Positions 59,705-64,000 of a DNA stretch of 64,000 bases are shown in pieces (the first letter of the stretch is position 1; each line of letters begins with the position of its first letter). The position numbers were made by a program, and so were the translations under genes. Origin of the DNA: Bombyx mori (lineage: Eukaryota > Arthropoda > Insecta > Lepidoptera > Bombycidae); the NCBI RefSeq assembly GCF_030269925.1, contig NC_085133.1, positions 9,692,001-9,756,000 of the forward strand, written 5' to 3'. The notes beneath the pieces were generated by a model that made no database searches, was not told where the DNA came from, and worked only from the letters and a program-made list of their open reading frames with translations.

Positions 59705-60078
59705 TCACGTCCTTACGGATCCATCAGATCCAATAACCTTTGCATTAGACGCCTTCAGCTCTAACACTAGGAGCAGGCTTAGGGACCTCGGTAACCGTAC
59801 TCGTCGAACTCGACAAAGAGTTCGCCGTGCAACCTAACCCATGAATCAGCTCGCTGAGTTTCTCGCCGGATCTTCTCAGCGGGTCGCGATTCCGATCCGG
59901 TAGTAGATTCATTCGCGAAGCAGCTACTCTTGAGCTGTTAGGTCTCCTTCGGAGGCGCTCGGGTAGCTGTTAGCAAATCCCACCTCTCCTGGCTGAGCCT
60001 TTGCTCGCCCACGTGTCCTGGTGAAACTGGAAAGGCCTCCGGGCCACCAGTAATCTTTCAATCATAAAAGAAAAAAAA
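59705..60078 (+). mobile_element. Jockey LINE, 3'-end copy (374 bp)
   Basis: Last ORF2 codons and 3' UTR of the Jockey family, flanked by CCTTTAATTA (59695-59704 and 60079-60088). The hairpin is preserved except one outer pair. Confidence 0.92.
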
Positions 60079-60088
60079 CCTTTAATTA

Positions 60089-61638
60089 CAAAAGTTAATG
60101 TCGCGTATTAAGCAAAATATCACTTGAACCAAAATATACCCCTCGATATGTTAAAAACTTAACAATCTATGCTGGCCCAATCATTTAGCATACAGATTAC
60201 ATATTCCAGATACACAATACGCTTCCGTTTACGAATAGGCAAGTTCGAATCGACAAGCATGACGGCGTAAATAGGCAGAATGGTAGTTTTTTTTTCTACG
60301 CGGAACAGAACCAGTCTGTATGTTATATGAGCTTATCTCGACCTTCATCTTTGAGTTTTACGGTCACCGACCTTAAGGTAAGTTCGGGAATCGCATAAAA
60401 AAATAAGCTGCTCCGCAATGAATGTTAACTTTGGAAGGCATTTTGAATGAATCGGAAACTTGAATCGCAAGTATGAATCTTATGGGTGACTGGTCTGATG
60501 AGTAGGGTAGTTGGATTGGGGCCATATTGCAGGCCATATTCCCATTAATTTAAATTATAAGTTTGAACATTACTACGGTTCATACTTTAATCCCATTGTT
60601 AGAATGGCACGACATTATAATGAGTTGGCAAGTGGCAACACTGATCTTGATCTATTTGATTTTTTTTTATAAATATTCATATATAGTTAAACATATTCTC
60701 AAATAATTAATATTGTCCAGTTAATGATACATTAGATGTAATTTAATTATATAGTAACTTACATATGTATGTGAGTGTGTGTGCGTGCGGTTGTGAGTGA
60801 GTGTGTGTGTATACACACAAGGTATTTAGGCATATTTTCAGTTGTTAATTTTTTTCTGTATGCACCTGTTTTTAATTGCAATCCAGATTGTTATGCTAAA
60901 TATTTAAAATTATAATTTCTATGGTTGTAATTTTTTGGCATCAATATAAAAAAAAATTACATGTGTGCAATTCACACGTGGTAGAAGTGAAACCTTCCAA
61001 AATTAAAATACAATTATCCTAAACGTCTTATGTATATGTAAAATTTTGTCATTAGTAAATAATTGTAAGGTAGCGCCCTCTGTGAATCGATATTTTAATT
61101 TCACTTATAATCCTAAATTAAAATTCACTACAAGAGCTTTCATACACACGTTAGTATTAAAAAATCTCACAGATGGCGCTGTATTAAATAGTATGTATAT
61201 TTCTGTCTCATTCTTTGCTGGCTTCATCCTACACATTTTTGTATTTGTGTCTCTTACCTGTCGTTTATTCCGTTGCATCCGGTTTGAAATCACAACGATT
61301 CTAAAGAAGTTTTCACTTCAAAAATATTTAAAAAAAAAACTAAACACCCAAATCTCTGCTGCTTCTTTTTTATTTGACCTCTGCCAACCTCTGCCGATTT
61401 TGCTTATTTCAACTCTAAGGCCAAACAATAAGGTTCGTTGCATGATTTAGCAAACGATCGATCATTCGTTATCGCTCGACGCCACGTCCCCAGACCTTGA
61501 TCGGAGTCAAGTACGTGTTATCGTTATCAAGACATGATTTGCTATCTATGCTTTACTTCGTCGACGGCATACGGCTTATCTGGATAATATTTTATAGGAA
61601 GCCTTCTCAGTGGATAGTGACCAAATCTATACTAATAT
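60089..61638. other. A+T-rich gene-poor spacer
   Basis: A GT-rich microsatellite lies at about 60770-60815. A 14-bp near-perfect inverted repeat (AGCGCCCTCTGTGA 61072-61085, TCACAGATGGCGCT 61167-61180) suggests a small palindromic repeat. A 134-codon open frame at 61046-61450 has no recognisable domain and crosses that repeat. Confidence 0.4.
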
Positions 61639-62717
61639 ATCTATATATTAATACGTGAAGCAAAAACTTTGTATCCCTTTTTACGAAAATTTCGCGGACG
61701 GAGGAGTATGAAATTTTCCACACTTATAGAGAACATAGAGAAGAAGTGCACAATGCTAATATTTTTTTTAAATAATGCATAAAAGGTTCATTTAATTAAT
61801 AAAGAAAACATTACACACACTACATACCATGTATTTGACGCACACACGCATGCATACTATTTATTGTCAAACTTTTGTTCTTGACGTATGTTGTCAAATT
61901 GAGATTAAATATTGTTTGTCTTTGTTAATATTTTTTATAGTGTAGTCTTGACAAAATTTGTGATTATAGAAGTATAAAATACAATCATAACAGTGTACAA
62001 ACTTACAATTCCAATTAATTATAGTCGAATTTCGACTACTGTGGGACCACTAGTTATTATAAATATACAGTGGTTTTTACGGATGTTCCGTTATAACTAC
62101 TGTAGAAAATATATGTACTTAATGGATCGTCGTAGTAGCGCGGCAAAAATAGGCAGGAGGTATATGCACATCGCTCGACACTTGTACAACGGGCTTCTTA
62201 ACCATTACGATACGACGACTGCAAAATCGATAGAGGTAATTGTGACCGACCGTATTTGCGTTTAGATTTTCTCTAAACTAGTGGTCCCGCAGTAGTCGAA
62301 ATTCGACTATAATTAATTGAAATTATAAGTTGGAACATTATCATGGTTCTATTGTCAAAGACTATTTGTTATACTTCTATAATCACAGATTTCACCAAGA
62401 CTACACTTTATACAAATATTAACAAAGACAAACAATATTCTATCTATTCTCAATTTAACCATAGACTTTATGCAATAAGAAAAATTCGACAATAAACAAA
62501 TAGTATGCATGCTTGTGTATCAAATACATGGTAGTGTGTGTAATGTTTTCTTTATTGAATTAATGTATCTTTTATGCATTATTTAAAAATAATATTAGCA
62601 TTGTGCACTCCTTCTCTATATATTCTCTATAAGTATGGGAAATTTCATTCTACTCCGTCCGCGCAATTTTCGTAAAAAGGGGTACAAAGTTTTTGCTTCA
62701 CGTATTAATATATAGAT
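61639..62717. mobile_element. Long inverted-repeat (foldback) element, about 1.08 kb
   Basis: The left arm 61639-62056 and right arm 62274-62717 are inverted copies of each other: they share ATCTATATATTAATACG at the tips, TTTTACGAAAAT, GTGCACAATGCTAATATT, AACATTACACACACTAC and GTCGAATTTCGACTACTG next to GGGACCACTAGTT. About 217 bp lies between. No transposase. An open frame spanning left arm and centre (61993-62265) is probably incidental. Confidence 0.85.
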
Positions 62718-63180
62718 AATTAAAACACAATTGTATGCAGTCTAGTAACCAGACTACAAGAAAACTACACAGGAATTCGTGATACCCAAAAAAAAAAACG
62801 CCTTTGAATCCGAAAATTGTAAAAACGACTATCCAAAAAACAAAATGGAAGCTACTAAAATTTAGAAATGTAAGAATTATCGTACAAAATGATCTATTTA
62901 AAAGTAAATATTTCATAATTCGCACGACTCGTAAATCATTGTAATATGATAACAATAATGTGCTTTACATGATAAACAATAAAACACAATGCGTGTCTCA
63001 TATTTTGGGGTTTCGATAACGATTCCGCTATCGTTCACATTTTTTTATTAAATAATCAAAACGTGATCACTTTTCTGACGTCAATGAAAGGGTAATGGAG
63101 CCGTGCCCTCCTAATTAGAAATTGGCTACTCGCGCCCCCTGTCGTGTGATGATGATACTACGCTACCAGCCAATTTAAGC
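62718..63180. other. Spacer
   Basis: No gene or repeat recognised. Confidence 0.4.
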
Positions 63181-63182
63181 TG

Positions 63183-64000
63183 CCGCATCGTTTAAACCCT
63201 TACCAGTCCAACTGATAACAATGTTGGCTACCATCTTAAACGCCGCTATGACGCACTGCATCTTTCCGGCGGTATGGAAAGAAGCAGACGTTATCGGTAT
63301 ACACAAGCCGGGCAAACCGAATAATGAAACCGCTAGTTACCGACCGATTAGTCTCCTCCCAGCGATAGGCAAAATTTACGAACGGCTCCTTCGGAAACGC
63401 CTCTGGGACTTCGTTACCGCGAATAAAGTTCTAATAGACGAGCAGTTTGGATTCCGCGCCAAACACTCGTGCGTACAACAAGTGCACCGCCTCACGGAGC
63501 ACATCTTAATAGGGCTAAATAGGCGTCAACAAATCCCGACCGGCGCCCTCTTCTTCGATGTAGCGAAGGCGTTCGACAAAGTCTGGCACAACGGTTTGTT
63601 CTACAAACTGTACAACATGGGAGTGCCAGACAGACTCGTGCTCATCATACGAGACTTCTTGTCGAACCGTTCGTTTCGATATCGAGTAGAGGGAACTCGT
63701 TCTCGTCCCCGTCATCTGACTGCCGGAGTCCCGCAAGGCTCCGCACTCTCCCCGTTACTATTTAGTTTGTATATCAACGATATACCCCGGTCTCCGAAGA
63801 CCCATCTAGCGCTCTTTGCCGATGACACGGCTATCTACTACTCGTGTAGAAAGATGTCGTTGCTTCATCGGCGACTCCAGATCGCAGTAACCACCATGGG
63901 ACAGTGGTTCCGGAAGTGGCGAATAGACATCAACCCCACGAAAAGCACAGCGGTGCTATTCAAAAGGGGTCGCCCTCCGAATACCACTTCGAGCACCCCA
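63183..64000 (+). CDS. Jockey-clade LINE ORF2, partial (runs off the window)
   Basis: Open in one frame from about 63184 to the window end, about 270 codons. Carries L-P-V-Q-L, Y-R-P-I-S-L-L, F-D-V-A-K-A-F-D-K-V-W, G-V-P-Q-G-S-A-L-S-P and F-A-D-D-T-A. It starts mid-RT, matching the full-length Jockey ORF2 from its position of about residue 475, so it is 5'-truncated. Many synonymous and some replacement differences mark it as a related but distinct family. Whether it stays open beyond 64000 is unknown. Confidence 0.88.

Noticed and set aside
61046..61450. 134-codon hydrophobic frame as a possible membrane protein gene
   Set aside because: It crosses an inverted repeat, has no homologous features I recognise and no supporting splice or promoter context.

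Overview
This is a eukaryotic, insect window, very probably Lepidoptera and most likely silkworm (Bombyx) or a close relative. The evidence is spliced genes with GT-AG introns, Bm1-type tRNA-derived SINEs, DD37D (maT/Bmmar-like) mariners, Jockey, R1, RTE and BEL/Pao families, and A+T-rich intergenic DNA. There is no sign of bacterial organisation. No tRNA, rRNA or CRISPR locus was seen.

Host genes: one tandem array of MFS sugar transporters of the facilitated trehalose transporter (Tret1-like) type, all on the + strand. Four look intact: A (2836-5856), B (19319-21826), C (26432-36069) and D (39890-43104, with a spare upstream first exon at 38591). All share a three-exon design: a tiny first exon encoding 10-14 residues and ending K-Q, a 133-bp second exon (TM1), and a ~1.27-1.30 kb third exon. 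Intron phases are 0 and 1. Two further members are dead: E1 (cut by the left window edge, remnant near 489-538) and E2 (16061-17170, with an interspersed-repeat insertion in exon 2, and exon 3 truncated and fused to RTE retrotransposon sequence). A noncoding block around ACACAACTG sits 120-160 bp upstream of every intact first exon, including both copies in gene D.

Layout. Positions 1-6733 and about 16335-23977 are two copies of one duplicated segment (dead E plus intact A or B). They differ almost only by mobile insertions, so each copy supplies the empty site for insertions in the other. Between them (6.7-16 kb) lie a foldback-element arm split by an RTE element, a Jockey tail split by an R1-like tail, and a complete Ty3/gypsy element with apparently identical LTRs. 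Intron 1 of gene C (7.6 kb) holds a full-length Jockey element with both ORFs open, sitting inside an older minus-strand LINE. Between genes C and D lies SINE/LINE debris and a 1.3-kb tandem duplication that copied gene D's first exon and promoter. From 44.4 kb to the right end there is almost only repeat DNA: a complete BEL/Pao element with one internal stop, an R1-like tail, a 2.6-kb truncated Jockey copy, two broken mariners, Helitron-like pieces, a Bm1 SINE, a ~1.08-kb long-inverted-repeat foldback element, and a LINE RT reading off the window end.

The transporter genes would act at the plasma membrane in trehalose or hexose exchange (inference from family). The most novel signals are the conserved upstream block, the duplicated first exon and promoter of gene D, and a covarying 9-bp hairpin shared by the 3' tails of several LINE and non-autonomous families.
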